This document shows, piece after piece, positions 43,044-51,783 of a DNA stretch of 60,908 bases. The notes below the pieces were generated by a model that ran no database searches, was not told the DNA's origin, and saw only the letters and a list, made by a program, of their open reading frames with translations. The first letter of the stretch is position 1. Every line of letters begins with the position of its first letter. Position numbers and translations under genes: made by a program. Source of the stretch: Clostridium sp. (GTDB taxonomy: Bacteria; Bacillota; Clostridia; Lachnospirales; Lachnospiraceae); NCBI GenBank assembly GCA_031275405.1, contig JAISOV010000036.1, positions 1 to 60,908 of the forward strand. Reading direction: 5' to 3'.

Positions 43044-45590
43044 ATGGATAAAAACGGACAGGAAAAGTCTACGGAAAGAAAGAGATTCCCGAATAAAAAA
43101 AAGGCTTCGGAAAGAGAAATACTCCCGGAAAAAGGGGAGCCTCCGGGCAGGAAGAAGCCTCCGGAAGGAAAAAGGCTGCCGGAAAACGGTACGCTCCCGG
43201 AAAAAAGGAAGCTTCCGGGCAAAAAGAAGTCTCCGCAAGGAAAAAGGCTGCCGGAAAACGGTACGCTCCCGGAAAAAGGGGAGCCTCCGGGCATAAAAAA
43301 GATTCTGAAAAAAGAGGTTTCCCGCGAAACAGGGCGGCAGGAACCGCGGGAAAGACGCAGACGGATGATCTGCGACCTCGTCAAGGACAAGGCCTACGTT
43401 CCCATGAAAGAAAAGGAACTGGCGGTCTTCCTCGGCGTAGGGCGGCAGAACCGGAAAGAACTTCGCGGTATCCTGAGTGAGCTTCTGGCGGAGGGCGAAC
43501 TTCTCCTGACCTCCGACGGGAAATATCAAAAGGGACAGGGGACGGTCTTCACCGGAACTTTTATCAGCAACGCCAAGGGCTTCGGCTTCGTGGAAGTCGA
43601 CGGGCTGGAACAGGATCTGTATATCCCGGAGGGCAGGACGAACGGCGCTTTCCATAAAGATACCGTACAGGTGGCTTTGGACACCGTACAGGCGGCTTTG
43701 GACACCGTACAGGCGGCTTCGCATACCGCACAGTCGGCTTCCCCCGAAGAGCGGAGCAAGAAGCGACAGGAAGCCCAGGTGGTCAAGATCCTGGAGCGAG
43801 GGCTGACCCAGGTGGTCGGCACCTATCAGCGTTCCGGGAACAGTTACGGCTTTGTCGTTCCGGACAACCGGAAACTGCCGTCGGATGTGTTTGTGCCGAA
43901 AGAACGTTCCAAAGGAGCGGTGACCGGGCATAAAGTCGTAGCGGAGATCACGGACTACGGCGACGATACCAGAAGCCCGGAGGGAAAAATCACCGAAATC
44001 CTTGGACACATCGATGACCCGGGAGTGGATATTCTTTCCGTGGCCCGTAATCTGGAACTGCCGACGGAATTTCCGGAATCCGTACAAAACCAGGCGCAGC
44101 GCGCTTCCCGGGAGGTCACGGAAGCGGACAGGGCGGGCAGGCGCGACCTGCGGGCAGTTCCCATGGCGACGATCGACGGGGAGGACGCAAAGGATCTGGA
44201 TGATGCGATAAGCCTAGATTTTGACGGAAAGGTTTACCATCTTGGAGTGCATATCGCGGATGTGGCCAACTATGTACAGGAAAACTCCGCCTTAGACAGG
44301 GAAGCCCTCCGGCGGGGAACCAGCGTGTACCTGACGGACCGGGTGATCCCCATGCTGCCCCATGCCCTGTCAAACGGAATCTGTTCTTTGAACGAGGGCG
44401 TGGACAGGCTGGCGCTCAGCTGTCTGATGACGATCGACGGACAGGGGGAAGTGTCGGGCTACGAACTGTGCGAATCGGTCATAAACGTCAACCGCCGGAT
44501 GACTTATACCGCCGTAAAAAACATCCTGGAAGATCCGGGTACAGAAGAAGAGCAGGAAAGAGATGCCGCCCTTCTTGCCGGCCGGGGGGAAGATTTACAG
44601 ACGGACTGGAAACAGCGCTTCCAGCGGATGGAGGAACTGGCGGCGATACTCCGGGAAAAACGCCGTCAGCGCGGGGCGATCGACTTTGATTTCCCGGAAT
44701 GCAAGATCGTCCTGAACCAGGCCGGACAGCCCGTATCGATCCGTCCCTACGAGCGTAACACGGCCACCGGAATCATCGAGGAATTCATGCTGGCGGCAAA
44801 TGAGACGGTGGCGCGGCATTTTTACTGGATGGAACTGCCGTTCCTGTACCGGGTGCATGATACGCCGGACGGGGAGAAAATCCGCAAACTCTCCGCGTTC
44901 CTCCATAATTTCGGATATTATATGAAGTCTGTGGGATCGGCGAAAAGCAAGATCAGCGGCGAGGAAGTCCATCCAAAAGAGATCCAGAAGCTTTTAGGCA
45001 GGATCGAGGGGACGCCGGAGGAAGCCATGATCAGCCGCATGGCGCTGCGCAGCATGAAACAGGCGAAATACAGTACGGAAAGCACCGGGCATTTCGGTCT
45101 GGCGTGCGGGTTTTACTGCCATTTCACTTCCCCCATCCGGCGTTATCCGGATCTGCAGATACACCGGATCATCAAGGAGCAGCTGCGCGGACGGCTGAAA
45201 GAGCGGAGGATCGAGCATTACCGCCAGATCCTCCCGGAGGTGGCGAAGCACTCTTCGGAAACGGAGCGGAGGGCAGACGAGGCGGAACGGGAAACCGACA
45301 AACTCAAAAAAGCGCAGTATATGGAAGCCCATCTGGGCGAGGAATTTCGCGGCGCGGTGTCCGGCATTACCTCCTGGGGCATTTACGTGGAACTGGAAAA
45401 TACGGTGGAAGGGCTGGTGCATGTTTCCAAGCTGCCCGGGGATTACTTCATCTACCGGGAGGATACCTATGAAATGACCGGGAGGAATTCCGGAAAAAGT
45501 TATCAGCTGGGGATGCCCGTCGTGATCCGGGTGGACGGAACCGACCGCCTTGCCGGAACCATTGATTTTTCCATCGCCGGGGAGGAATAA
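43044..45590 (+). CDS. rnr: Ribonuclease R with repeat-expanded N-terminus
   Basis: Processive 3'-5' exoribonuclease that works with SmpB-tmRNA. From about residue 108 the order is normal: winged-helix region, cold-shock domains ([19 protein letters not shown]), the RNB catalytic domain ([18 protein letters not shown] with the metal aspartates, then HIADVANYV and [21 protein letters not shown]), and a C-terminal S1 domain ([26 protein letters not shown]). The first 105 residues are a Lys/Pro/Glu-rich region with 24-residue repeats, and a second repeat set lies near 206-233, giving 848 residues against about 710-800. The ATG at 43044 follows AAGGA. Confidence 0.94.
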   Translation: MDKNGQEKSTERKRFPNKKKASEREILPEKGEPPGRKKPPEGKRLPENGTLPEKRKLPGKKKSPQGKRLPENGTLPEKGEPPGIKKILKKEVSRETGRQEPRERRRRMICDLVKDKAYVPMKEKELAVFLGVGRQNRKELRGILSELLAEGELLLTSDGKYQKGQGTVFTGTFISNAKGFGFVEVDGLEQDLYIPEGRTNGAFHKDTVQVALDTVQAALDTVQAASHTAQSASPEERSKKRQEAQVVKILERGLTQVVGTYQRSGNSYGFVVPDNRKLPSDVFVPKERSKGAVTGHKVVAEITDYGDDTRSPEGKITEILGHIDDPGVDILSVARNLELPTEFPESVQNQAQRASREVTEADRAGRRDLRAVPMATIDGEDAKDLDDAISLDFDGKVYHLGVHIADVANYVQENSALDREALRRGTSVYLTDRVIPMLPHALSNGICSLNEGVDRLALSCLMTIDGQGEVSGYELCESVINVNRRMTYTAVKNILEDPGTEEEQERDAALLAGRGEDLQTDWKQRFQRMEELAAILREKRRQRGAIDFDFPECKIVLNQAGQPVSIRPYERNTATGIIEEFMLAANETVARHFYWMELPFLYRVHDTPDGEKIRKLSAFLHNFGYYMKSVGSAKSKISGEEVHPKEIQKLLGRIEGTPEEAMISRMALRSMKQAKYSTESTGHFGLACGFYCHFTSPIRRYPDLQIHRIIKEQLRGRLKERRIEHYRQILPEVAKHSSETERRADEAERETDKLKKAQYMEAHLGEEFRGAVSGITSWGIYVELENTVEGLVHVSKLPGDYFIYREDTYEMTGRNSGKSYQLGMPVVIRVDGTDRLAGTIDFSIAGEE
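43122..43310 (+). repeat. 72-bp tandem repeat inside rnr
   Basis: Units at 43122-43193 and 43194-43265 and a partial one to about 43310. Each encodes 24 residues of the form [24 protein letters not shown]. Confidence 0.85.
43659..43742 (+). repeat. 21-bp tandem repeat inside rnr
   Basis: Four units of 21 bp encode [21 protein letters not shown] and HTAQSAS. They interrupt the loop between the cold-shock domain and the conserved QVVKILER, where length variation is tolerated. Confidence 0.85.
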
Positions 45591-45675
45591 GGGCGAACGG
45601 CTCTCCGTTACCGCACGGGAAGCCACGGACAGGCTTCCGGTCAGAAACGGGGAGAGCGCGGGGCAGGAGGATTCA

Positions 45676-46143
45676 GTGGGAGCGAAAGAAACGCAGAGAC
45701 TGATTGCCAACAACAAAAAGGCATATCATGACTATTTTATTGAAGAGACTTACGAAGCGGGGCTTGCCCTTCACGGCACGGAAGTAAAATCCATGCGCAT
45801 GGGCAAATGCAGCATCAAGGAATCGTTCATCCGTATAGAGGGCGGGGAAATGTATGTGCATGGAATGCACGTCAGCCCTTATGAGAAAGGGAATATTTTC
45901 AATAAAGATCCGCTGCGGGTGAAAAAACTGCTCCTGCACAAATACGAGATCCGCAAGCTTGCCGGAAAAACGGCGGAAAAGGGCTACACCTTGGTTCCGC
46001 TGAAAGTATACTTCAAAGACGGGAGGGCAAAGGTGGAAGTCGGCCTGGCGCGGGGGAAGAAGCTCTATGACAAGCGCCAGGATCTGGCGAAAAAGGATCA
46101 GAGAAGAGAAGCGGAAAAGGACTTCAAGATCCGGAACTTATAG
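45676..46143 (+). CDS. smpB: SsrA-binding protein SmpB
   Basis: Binds tmRNA and carries it to stalled ribosomes. 155 residues with [32 protein letters not shown], then [28 protein letters not shown], and the C-terminal tail [21 protein letters not shown]. The start is GTG at 45676 with AGGAGG five to six bases upstream; the frame is open to 45550 but without a site. The tmRNA gene lies 230 bases downstream. Confidence 0.95.
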   Translation: MGAKETQRLIANNKKAYHDYFIEETYEAGLALHGTEVKSMRMGKCSIKESFIRIEGGEMYVHGMHVSPYEKGNIFNKDPLRVKKLLLHKYEIRKLAGKTAEKGYTLVPLKVYFKDGRAKVEVGLARGKKLYDKRQDLAKKDQRREAEKDFKIRNL

Positions 46144-46288
46144 GCTCCGAATCCGGTTCTGTCCGAAAGCAGCTCCGAAAGGTTACGATTCCACAGGAAT
46201 ATCCCGCGAGCAGCGAATGCCCATCGCCATGTATGGGTAGGCTGCGTGGACGGGGATTCTGCAAATGTGGTCAGGCTATGAAAAAAGC

Positions 46289-46317
46289 TTGACGGCTCCC
46301 TGAAATGGCGTTATACT
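46289..46317 (+). promoter_or_regulatory. ssrA: Promoter of ssrA
   Basis: TTGACG (46289-46294), 17-base spacer, TATACT (46312-46317). Transcription would start near 46324, leaving a roughly 50-base precursor leader with a CGGCG/CGCCG-type hairpin to be removed by RNase P. Confidence 0.8.
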
Positions 46318-46372
46318 GAAATCGGAAGTACCGGATCCGGCGTCTCCGCGCCGGGTCTTCTTTCCAAAACAT

Positions 46373-46714
46373 GGGGTAGTCAAGGTTTCGACAGGGGTTC
46401 TGCAGCTGGAGAAGCTATCCGTTGTGACACGTTAATCACACCATAAAACTAAACGCTGAAGACAATTTAGCAATCGCTGCCTAAAGGCAGCTGTCCGCTC
46501 TAAGGCACTCACACTTTAGAATCCGGGCAGCGACTATGTGAGAAACGACATGTGTCAAGCTTTGCGCACATGGGCGTACAATGAAGCTACTGAATATGCC
46601 AGGCTGTCCGCTTCCTGGCATAGGAGGGAATGGGCTTTGCCGAGATAACGGACTATGATAGTAGAAGGACAGGGAATGGGCTTTTGGACACGGGTTCGAC
46701 TCCCGTCTACTCCA
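46373..46714 (+). ncRNA. ssrA: Transfer-messenger RNA (tmRNA)
   Basis: The 5' end GGGGTAGTCAAGGTTTCGAC and the 3' end GGTTCGACTCCCGTCTACTCCA form the tRNA-like half, with the T-loop and an acceptor stem GGGGTAG/CTACTCC that includes one G-U pair. The tag frame ends at the TAA 46482-46484 and encodes a peptide ending NAEDNLAIAA, the proteolysis-tag pattern. After the discriminator A at 46714 the genome reads CTC, so CCA appears not to be encoded. Length about 342 bases is normal. It follows smpB. Confidence 0.95.
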
Positions 46715-46723
46715 CTCCATGAA

Positions 46724-46747
46724 ACCGCGAGGACTCGCGGTTTTTTT
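46724..46747 (+). terminator. Intrinsic terminator of ssrA
   Basis: ACCGCGA (46724-46730), loop GGAC, TCGCGGT (46735-46741), then a run of T to 46747. Classic Rho-independent terminator ten bases after the tmRNA end. Confidence 0.9.
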
Positions 46748-46814
46748 CTGTCCGGTACCGTCGCCGCGGCAAACAAGAAACGTAATTCAAAAAATCCAAA
46801 GCTATAGGTGGATG

Positions 46815-47030
46815 TGCGCGGCGGGCGCGGGCTATGATAGGCTGAAAATCCACTACGATCTCATCGGCCTTTTCCAGGAAGGCGCGGCAAACGCGTTCCG
46901 GAAACCACCGGCGAGGACGTGGCGGCGTTCTGGGACGAGCTGCTGAAAAACGCGCAGACCTACGCCGAAAACCGGCACGAGAAACTCAACCGTGAGATCC
47001 AGGAGAAACTCGGCAAGGGGGCGATTTTAC
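46815..47030 (+). pseudogene. Decayed DUF1048-like fragment
   Basis: Two frames hold pieces of one protein: YDRLKIHYDLIGLFQEGAAN in one and TGEDVAAFWDELLKNAQTYAENRHEKLNREIQEKL in another, joined by a shift near 46905. The second piece resembles the C-terminus of DUF1048 proteins, which usually accompany PadR regulators. There is no start codon region, so this is a remnant. The family call is from memory of the motif and is moderate only. Confidence 0.4.
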
Positions 47031-47035
47031 ATGAC

Positions 47036-47086
47036 AGGTTTCGCAAGGCGGAAGGCTGCTTTTCAGCTTTCCGCCTTGCGAAACCT
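47036..47086. terminator. 18-bp hairpin after the ArsC-like gene
   Basis: AGGTTTCGCAAGGCGGAA (47036-47053) pairs perfectly with 47069-47086, with an inner GCTG/CAGC. It lies just beyond the minus-strand ArsC-like stop at 47094 and after the DUF1048 remnant on the plus strand. No T-tract on either side. Confidence 0.6.
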
Positions 47087-47093
47087 ACGCGGT

Positions 47094-47468
47094 TTATACA
47101 ACCCGCATTTGCGCCATTTGTACGGCGGATTCCCAGTCCGTTTCCCGGAAGCCGATCCGTACCACTCCGTCGCCGATCAGCAGAGGACGCTTGACGAGCA
47201 TTCCATCCGTGGCGAGCAGTTCCAGGCATTCCTCCCGCGTCATATTCGGAAGCTTCTCTTTGAGGGCAAGAGCTTTGTACAGAAGCCCGCCGGTATTGAA
47301 AAATCTTTTTACAGGCAGGCCGCTGACCGTAAGCCATGATTGCAGCTCGTCATAGGTCGGATGTTCCTGCCTGATGTCGCGCAGTTCATAGGATACGCCC
47401 CTGCTGTCCAGATACGCTTTCGCTTTCCGGCAGGTCGTGCATTTGGGGTAACCGATGAATTTCATCAT
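47094..47468 (-). CDS. ArsC/Spx-family thioredoxin-fold protein
   Basis: 124 residues: MMKFIGYPKCTTCRKAKAYLDSRG with a CxxC at 10 and 13, then RDIRQEHPTYDELQSWL, FFNTGGLLYKAL, and MLVKRPLLIGDGVVRIGF, the full ArsC/Spx/YffB domain. Such proteins are reductases or transcription cofactors; single family members cannot be told apart by sequence. The ATG at 47468 has AGGA eight bases upstream; a longer frame is unsupported. Confidence 0.88.
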   Translation of the reverse strand: MMKFIGYPKCTTCRKAKAYLDSRGVSYELRDIRQEHPTYDELQSWLTVSGLPVKRFFNTGGLLYKALALKEKLPNMTREECLELLATDGMLVKRPLLIGDGVVRIGFRETDWESAVQMAQMRVV

Positions 47469-47553
47469 GATGACCATCCTTTCCTGCGGATATGATGAGC
47501 GCGTGCGCCGGGCGGCACGCGATATACGACGCGTCTGCAAGCGCACACGCTAG

Positions 47554-48123
47554 TCACTCCACGAAGCTGATCTTCGACATGTCCAGCTGGTGCGGCTTGC
47601 CGCCCGGCTGCCGGGCAAAGCCCAGCAGTACGGCGATTCCGATCTCATAGCCCTCCGGAAAGCCTAAGCGGCGCTTGAACTCCTTGCCTTTTTCCCCGGC
47701 AAAGGCAAAGGCGGCCAGCCCGCAGATCAGGCTGTCGATACCGAGAGAGGCGGCCGCAAGGGCGATATTCTCCGATACGATACCGCAGTCGAAAAGCTCC
47801 GCCCCGCCAGGCTCGGCCTTGGCAATGGGTACCACCACCATACAGGGCGCGCCATAAAACAGCTTGCCGCTCCTGGACAGGATCCTCGCATAGATGCTTG
47901 AGTCCGGGAGCGCCGCGATGTTCCGCATTCCTTCGGCTTCAATCTGCGCAATCAGTTCCCTGTTTTTCACCACGATCACCCGCCAGAGCTGACGGTTCAT
48001 CCCGCTGGGAGAAGCAAGCGCGGCTTCGGCGATGGCGCGCAGATCTTCCTCGGAGGGCATTTTTTCCTGAAAGTCCCGGCAGGAATAACGTGTCAGGATG
48101 GATTTTATGGTATCATTTGGCAT
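47554..48123 (-). CDS. Nitroreductase-family FMN oxidoreductase
   Basis: 189 residues with the family start ILTRYSCRDFQEKMPSEEDLRAIAEAALASPSGMNRQLW (FMN contacts), DCGIVSENIALAAASLGIDSLICG and the end GIAVLLGFARQPGGKPHQLDMSKISF. Reduces nitro compounds, quinones or flavins in other members; natural substrate unknown. AGGAGG and a clear promoter precede it. Confidence 0.9.
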   Translation of the reverse strand: MPNDTIKSILTRYSCRDFQEKMPSEEDLRAIAEAALASPSGMNRQLWRVIVVKNRELIAQIEAEGMRNIAALPDSSIYARILSRSGKLFYGAPCMVVVPIAKAEPGGAELFDCGIVSENIALAAASLGIDSLICGLAAFAFAGEKGKEFKRRLGFPEGYEIGIAVLLGFARQPGGKPHQLDMSKISFVE

Positions 48124-48151
48124 ACATCTTCCTCCTTATCTGTTTGCCGTC

Positions 48152-48180
48152 ATTATACAGGAAAAAACCGGATCTGTCTA
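48152..48180 (-). promoter_or_regulatory. Promoter of the nitroreductase gene
   Basis: Minus strand TAGACA (48180-48175), 17-base spacer, TATAAT (48157-48152) preceded by TG, so also an extended -10. A plus-strand TATAAT for the divergent MFS gene lies at about 48285-48292 with a weak -35. Confidence 0.75.
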
Positions 48181-48196
48181 CCCTGTTACCGCCCTC

Positions 48197-48244
48197 TTCG
48201 TCGGCAAGCGCAGTTTTCCAATGCAAATTGCGCTTGCCGACGAA
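48197..48244. repeat. 16-bp inverted repeat in a divergent promoter region
   Basis: TTCGTCGGCAAGCGCA (48197-48212) and its exact complement (48229-48244) enclose 16 bases. It lies upstream of both divergent genes, so it cannot end either transcript. It may be an operator or an inserted palindromic unit. Confidence 0.6.
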
Positions 48245-48573
48245 AGCGCAAAAGGCACTTTACTTTTTATAAAATCCGTGGTATATTTATAATATATTAC
48301 AAAAGGGTCAGTTGACCGCAGCAAAAGGACAGGAATACAAGGGCAAAGGAACGACCGTCAGACGGTTTGCCAGATTGGGCGTATGTGGCTTCACCCGAAA
48401 ACGGCGCGGCGTTCACAGCATAGCCCTTTCCGATCTTTGACGAGGGCTGTCGTTTTCCAAGAGTCGGCGGGGGATACCGCTGTTTTTAGGACGACATCAG
48501 AGGAAAGCCTGACGTATCGTCTTAGGCCAGACCAAGGAGAGATCAAGCTGAAAGAACTGCGTTCTTTCAGCCG

Positions 48574-48624
48574 GAGATTTGTGCTACGCGTAAAGTCTCC
48601 AGACTCTGGAAGGAACAGGGTGAT
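48574..48624 (+). repeat. Initiation-region repeat E2
   Basis: Near-copy (45 of 51) of 33871-33921 on the other strand. It places a hairpin, GGAAGGA and GTG at the start of the MFS gene. Confidence 0.7.
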
Positions 48625-49807
48625 AAAAATAGGCAAAGAACATACCGGCAACAAAAATATCGTGATTTATCTCGTGTTTGTCTTCCTGTCAAATTTCAGC
48701 TTCCTGTCTTCGTTCCTTTCTGTGTTTTTATGGAGGAAAGGGGCCTCCCTTTCCTTTGTCTCCGTCTGCTTCCTGATCTATCAGCTGAGTAAGTTCGTCT
48801 TTGAGATCCCGACAGGCTTTGTCTCGGATAAATATAGCCGCAAGTTCAGCGGCGTGGCGGGTATGCTTCTCCTGATCTGCTCTTACGGGTTCCTGCTGTC
48901 TGACGACATGGCTCTTCTGCTGCTTGCTTTTTTTCTCAAGGGCCTGGGCATTACTTTTCTCAGCGGTTCTTTGGAATCGCTTTTCGTGGACAGCCTCGAC
49001 CAGAAGAGACTTATGAAATACAATGTGGTGGAACGGCTGGTTTTTTACTCTGCCTTAGCATTATCGGCAGCGTCCGGCGGGCTTGTCATACAGTTTTTCG
49101 GATTTTTTGACACCGTCGTCATTGACATCGTCATACTGGGGCTTACGCTGGCCATTGTCTGTCAGTTTGAAACAAAGCCGCCAGTCCCGGGAAGCGGGGC
49201 GGTTCTAGAACACATGGGGGTATTTTCCGCCGCGAGGTACGCGTTTTCCAACCAAACCGTATGTCTCCTGTTGTTGATGGATTTTGCGAACGCGTTTTCC
49301 TTTGTCGCCGTAGAGGATTTCTACTCCGCCTTTCTGGAAGATTTCGGTCTTTCCGGTGCGGCAATCGGGCTTGTGATCGCGCTGCAGCTGATATTTTCCT
49401 CTTTGTTCGGCTTCTTCGTGCCCAGGATTTCCGCCCGGTTCAGCCGTTCCGGGATTCTTTCCGTGCTTCCGGTATCCGGGGCGCTTCTTACGATCCTGAT
49501 GTATCTGCCCTACGCTCCGCTTGTGCTGGTGCCGCTGGTTTTTCTGCTGCAGCAGATCCTGTTCGCGGTTTATGCCCCGATCAAATACCAGCTGTTCCAG
49601 AAAAGCATTGAGCCGCAGGTTCGCGCCACCACCTTGTCTTTGCAGAGCCTGATGGTCTCGCTCGGCTCGGTGCTGTTTTACGGCGTGTGCAGTATGCTGG
49701 GAGACCTGCTTGCGCTCCGCGTGATTCTGATACTGGCTTTGACCGTTACCGCAACGATGTTAAGCGTGGTGACGACGCTGCTGCGGAAGCGGCAGCTGAT
49801 TAGTTAG
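48620..49807 (+). CDS. Major facilitator superfamily transporter
   Basis: About 395 residues with 12 hydrophobic segments. The first loop region YQLSKFVFEIPTGFVSDKYSRKFSG is the MFS motif-A position (usually GxLaDrxGrk), here in the sub-form seen in uncharacterised MFS proteins of Bacillota. The frame is open from 48383, but I choose GTG 48620 because GGAAGGA lies five bases before it and the first membrane helix begins shortly after. Substrate unknown; divergent from the nitroreductase. Confidence 0.82.
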   Translation: MIKIGKEHTGNKNIVIYLVFVFLSNFSFLSSFLSVFLWRKGASLSFVSVCFLIYQLSKFVFEIPTGFVSDKYSRKFSGVAGMLLLICSYGFLLSDDMALLLLAFFLKGLGITFLSGSLESLFVDSLDQKRLMKYNVVERLVFYSALALSAASGGLVIQFFGFFDTVVIDIVILGLTLAIVCQFETKPPVPGSGAVLEHMGVFSAARYAFSNQTVCLLLLMDFANAFSFVAVEDFYSAFLEDFGLSGAAIGLVIALQLIFSSLFGFFVPRISARFSRSGILSVLPVSGALLTILMYLPYAPLVLVPLVFLLQQILFAVYAPIKYQLFQKSIEPQVRATTLSLQSLMVSLGSVLFYGVCSMLGDLLALRVILILALTVTATMLSVVTTLLRKRQLIS

Positions 49808-49932
49808 GCGCTGTTATTTTCTTTCTTGCCATTCTTCCTCCCAGGGCGTATAATGAGAACCAAAGAAATCGCAGGAGCATTTTGCCCCTGCATGACGAAG
49901 ATACCACATAGGCCGTTCCCATTCAGCAGGGT

Positions 49933-50001
49933 CAGCTGGACACATTCAGCCAGAACAGCGGAACACATTCAGCAAGAACAGCTGGACAGATTCAGCCAGA
50001 A
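49933..50001. repeat. 23-bp tandem repeat before the PPOX-like gene
   Basis: Three units (49933-49955, 49956-49978, 49979-50001) of the form CAGCTGGACACATTCAGCC plus AGAA, followed by a partial fourth. They lie directly upstream of the AGGAGG region and contain no promoter I can identify. Confidence 0.85.
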
Positions 50002-50046
50002 CAGCACAACGGGAAGCGGCGGCAAGCGGAAAAAGGAGGGATGCTT

Positions 50047-50439
50047 ATGCAGACGGTACATGATTTCTTAAAAAAGACAGGAACCTATTACCTCGCCACA
50101 GCGGACGGCGAGCAGCCACGGGTGCGCCCGTTCGGCACGATCAACCTGTTCGAGGGCAGGCTTTATCTCCAGACGGGCAGGAAAAAAGATGTGGCGGCCC
50201 AGCTCAGCCGCAACCCCAAGGCGGAGCTGACCGCTTTTGACGGCGAGACCTGGCTGCGCGTCGCCTGCACTCTGGTGGAGGACAACCGCGCCGAGGCGCA
50301 GGAGAGCCTGCTTGCGGCATATCCGTCCCTGCGCGGAATGTACGCCGTGAACGACGGGAACAGCGTGGTGTATTATCTCAAGGACGCCACCGCCGTATTT
50401 TACGGTTTCGGAGCGGAGCCGCGCACCGTTACGTTCTAA
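50047..50439 (+). CDS. Pyridoxamine 5'-phosphate oxidase-like flavin-binding protein
   Basis: 130 residues of the split-barrel PPOX fold: FLKKTGTYYLATADGEQPRVRPFGTINLFEGRLYLQTGRKKDVAAQL. Members bind FMN, F420 or heme; this short form with the VRPFG motif is common in anaerobes and is not a true PdxH. The ATG at 50047 sits seven bases after GGAGG; the ATG at 50041 overlaps the site. Its 3' end is copied downstream. Confidence 0.88.
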   Translation: MQTVHDFLKKTGTYYLATADGEQPRVRPFGTINLFEGRLYLQTGRKKDVAAQLSRNPKAELTAFDGETWLRVACTLVEDNRAEAQESLLAAYPSLRGMYAVNDGNSVVYYLKDATAVFYGFGAEPRTVTF

Positions 50440-50560
50440 ACGGATCACCCCGGCAGGCTTTCTGCTCCGGCGGTCAGCCGCGCACCGTGACGTTCTAAGC
50501 GGATCACCCCGGCAGGCTTTCTGCTCCGGCGACGAGCCGCGCCCTGTGACGCTGCTTTTC
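50417..50560 (+). repeat. 59-bp tandem duplication of the PPOX gene 3' end
   Basis: Copies begin at 50417 (coding, includes the stop TAA), 50476 and, in part, 50535. Each holds AGCCGCGCACCGTxACG, TTCTAA and a CGGCAG/CTGC stem-loop. The second copy keeps an in-register TAA. Confidence 0.85.
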
Positions 50561-50604
50561 CTCTGTCAGCGGACGGGGCGAAGGGGGTTCCCCTCCGCCC
50601 TGTC

Positions 50605-51504
50605 CTAACTGGAGTAAGCTTCCAGAAAATCATATAGGCTTTCCTCGTCCGGCACAAACATGACCTGGATAATCTCCTGCCGCAGGTACTCCGGCAGATC
50701 CGTCAGCAGAATATCCGTATACATATATACGGTTTCTTGGTCGTCCAGGTACACCACCACGAAATTGTTCTCCACTTTCAGATAAAAACTGGAAGTGGGC
50801 TGGGTATACTCGTAATTCATCTGCACGACTACTTTTTCCGCCGAAAAGGACAATACCTCCAGACCTACAAATCCCCTTTCCAGTTCTGAAAGAGGGGGGG
50901 CTGTTTCGTATTCTTCCATGGCTTCCAGAAACTGCTCCCGATTCATGCCGATGTACTTCGCCGGAACCTCCCAGGTGGTTTCGACCACCGTCCGGTTGCG
51001 GATGTCCGTTTCCTCCAGCACGTACTGCGTATCCGCCGTGATCCTGCTCCCCGAAGAGGACACGCCCATAAACGCCCGTCCCGCCGCTTCCTGCGAAGCT
51101 GCCTGTGCGCCGCCGACCAGGTCTTTCGGAAGCTTCTGCGCGGCTCCCGGCAAGCCCGCTGTTTCGCCTTCCGGAATTTCGCCCGCTCCCGAAGAATTTA
51201 CCGCCTTTCCGTTCGCCGAAAACCCGTCCGCTTCCGGGGCTGCTCCCTCTGTTTCGCCCTCCGGAAGCCCCTCCGTCTCCGGAGAAGCCTTCTCTGTTTC
51301 ACCCCCCGGAAGCCCCTGCGCCCCCGGAGAAGCCGCCTCCAGCTCAAATCCCTCCTCCTGCCAGTCTCCTGCCGCGTTCTGCGTCTGATTCTGCATCCGC
51401 CCGGGATAAAAATAGTTCATGAACGACACGCCGCCCAGAAAACCGACCGACAGCATGACCGCCGGATAAATCAAAAACAGGCTGATCCTTTTCGCAAATT
51501 TCAT
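50605..51504 (-). CDS. Exported protein with BofC-like C-terminal domain
   Basis: 299 residues. Signal anchor at about 8-33; then a low-complexity Gly/Glu/Pro/Ala linker (about 45-140) with a 15-residue repeat; then a folded domain from about 152. The end SSFYLKVENNFVVVYLDDQETVYMYTDILLTDLPEYLRQEI...SLYDFLEAYSS recalls the C-terminal domain of BofC, a forespore protein that in Bacillus regulates sigma-K processing. The match is by pattern, so a sporulation role is tentative. Confidence 0.6.
   Translation of the reverse strand: MKFAKRISLFLIYPAVMLSVGFLGGVSFMNYFYPGRMQNQTQNAAGDWQEEGFELEAASPGAQGLPGGETEKASPETEGLPEGETEGAAPEADGFSANGKAVNSSGAGEIPEGETAGLPGAAQKLPKDLVGGAQAASQEAAGRAFMGVSSSGSRITADTQYVLEETDIRNRTVVETTWEVPAKYIGMNREQFLEAMEEYETAPPLSELERGFVGLEVLSFSAEKVVVQMNYEYTQPTSSFYLKVENNFVVVYLDDQETVYMYTDILLTDLPEYLRQEIIQVMFVPDEESLYDFLEAYSS
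51244..51333 (-). repeat. 45-bp repeat inside the BofC-like gene
   Basis: Encodes ASPGAQGLPGGETEK and ASPETEGLPEGETEG in tandem, with a weaker third unit. It lies in the linker between anchor and domain. Confidence 0.75.
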
Positions 51505-51783
51505 ATTCCCTCCGCCGCTTTACGAGGAAGCTTTCTTTTGCTATCAGTATCCGCCGGTTTCTGGAAATTTATACAGCTTTGTCCAAACTCTTTCCGCAGG
51601 GCCGACCCAACCTATTCAGCGGGATCCGCTGAATAGGTTTCCGCAAAAGCAGCTCCGCACATTCCGCAGGGGAGCAGACGATACAACTTTATTTTTCATT
51701 CACTTTGAGGAAACTATCGTATAGCAAGGGTGCTGCCTCCGTTTTTTCAACGCAGATAAATATTCCCGCTTCCGGCACGCAAA

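Noticed and set aside
49933..50001. CRISPR array
   Set aside because: The 23-bp units are directly adjacent with no unique spacers and there are no cas genes; it is a simple tandem repeat.
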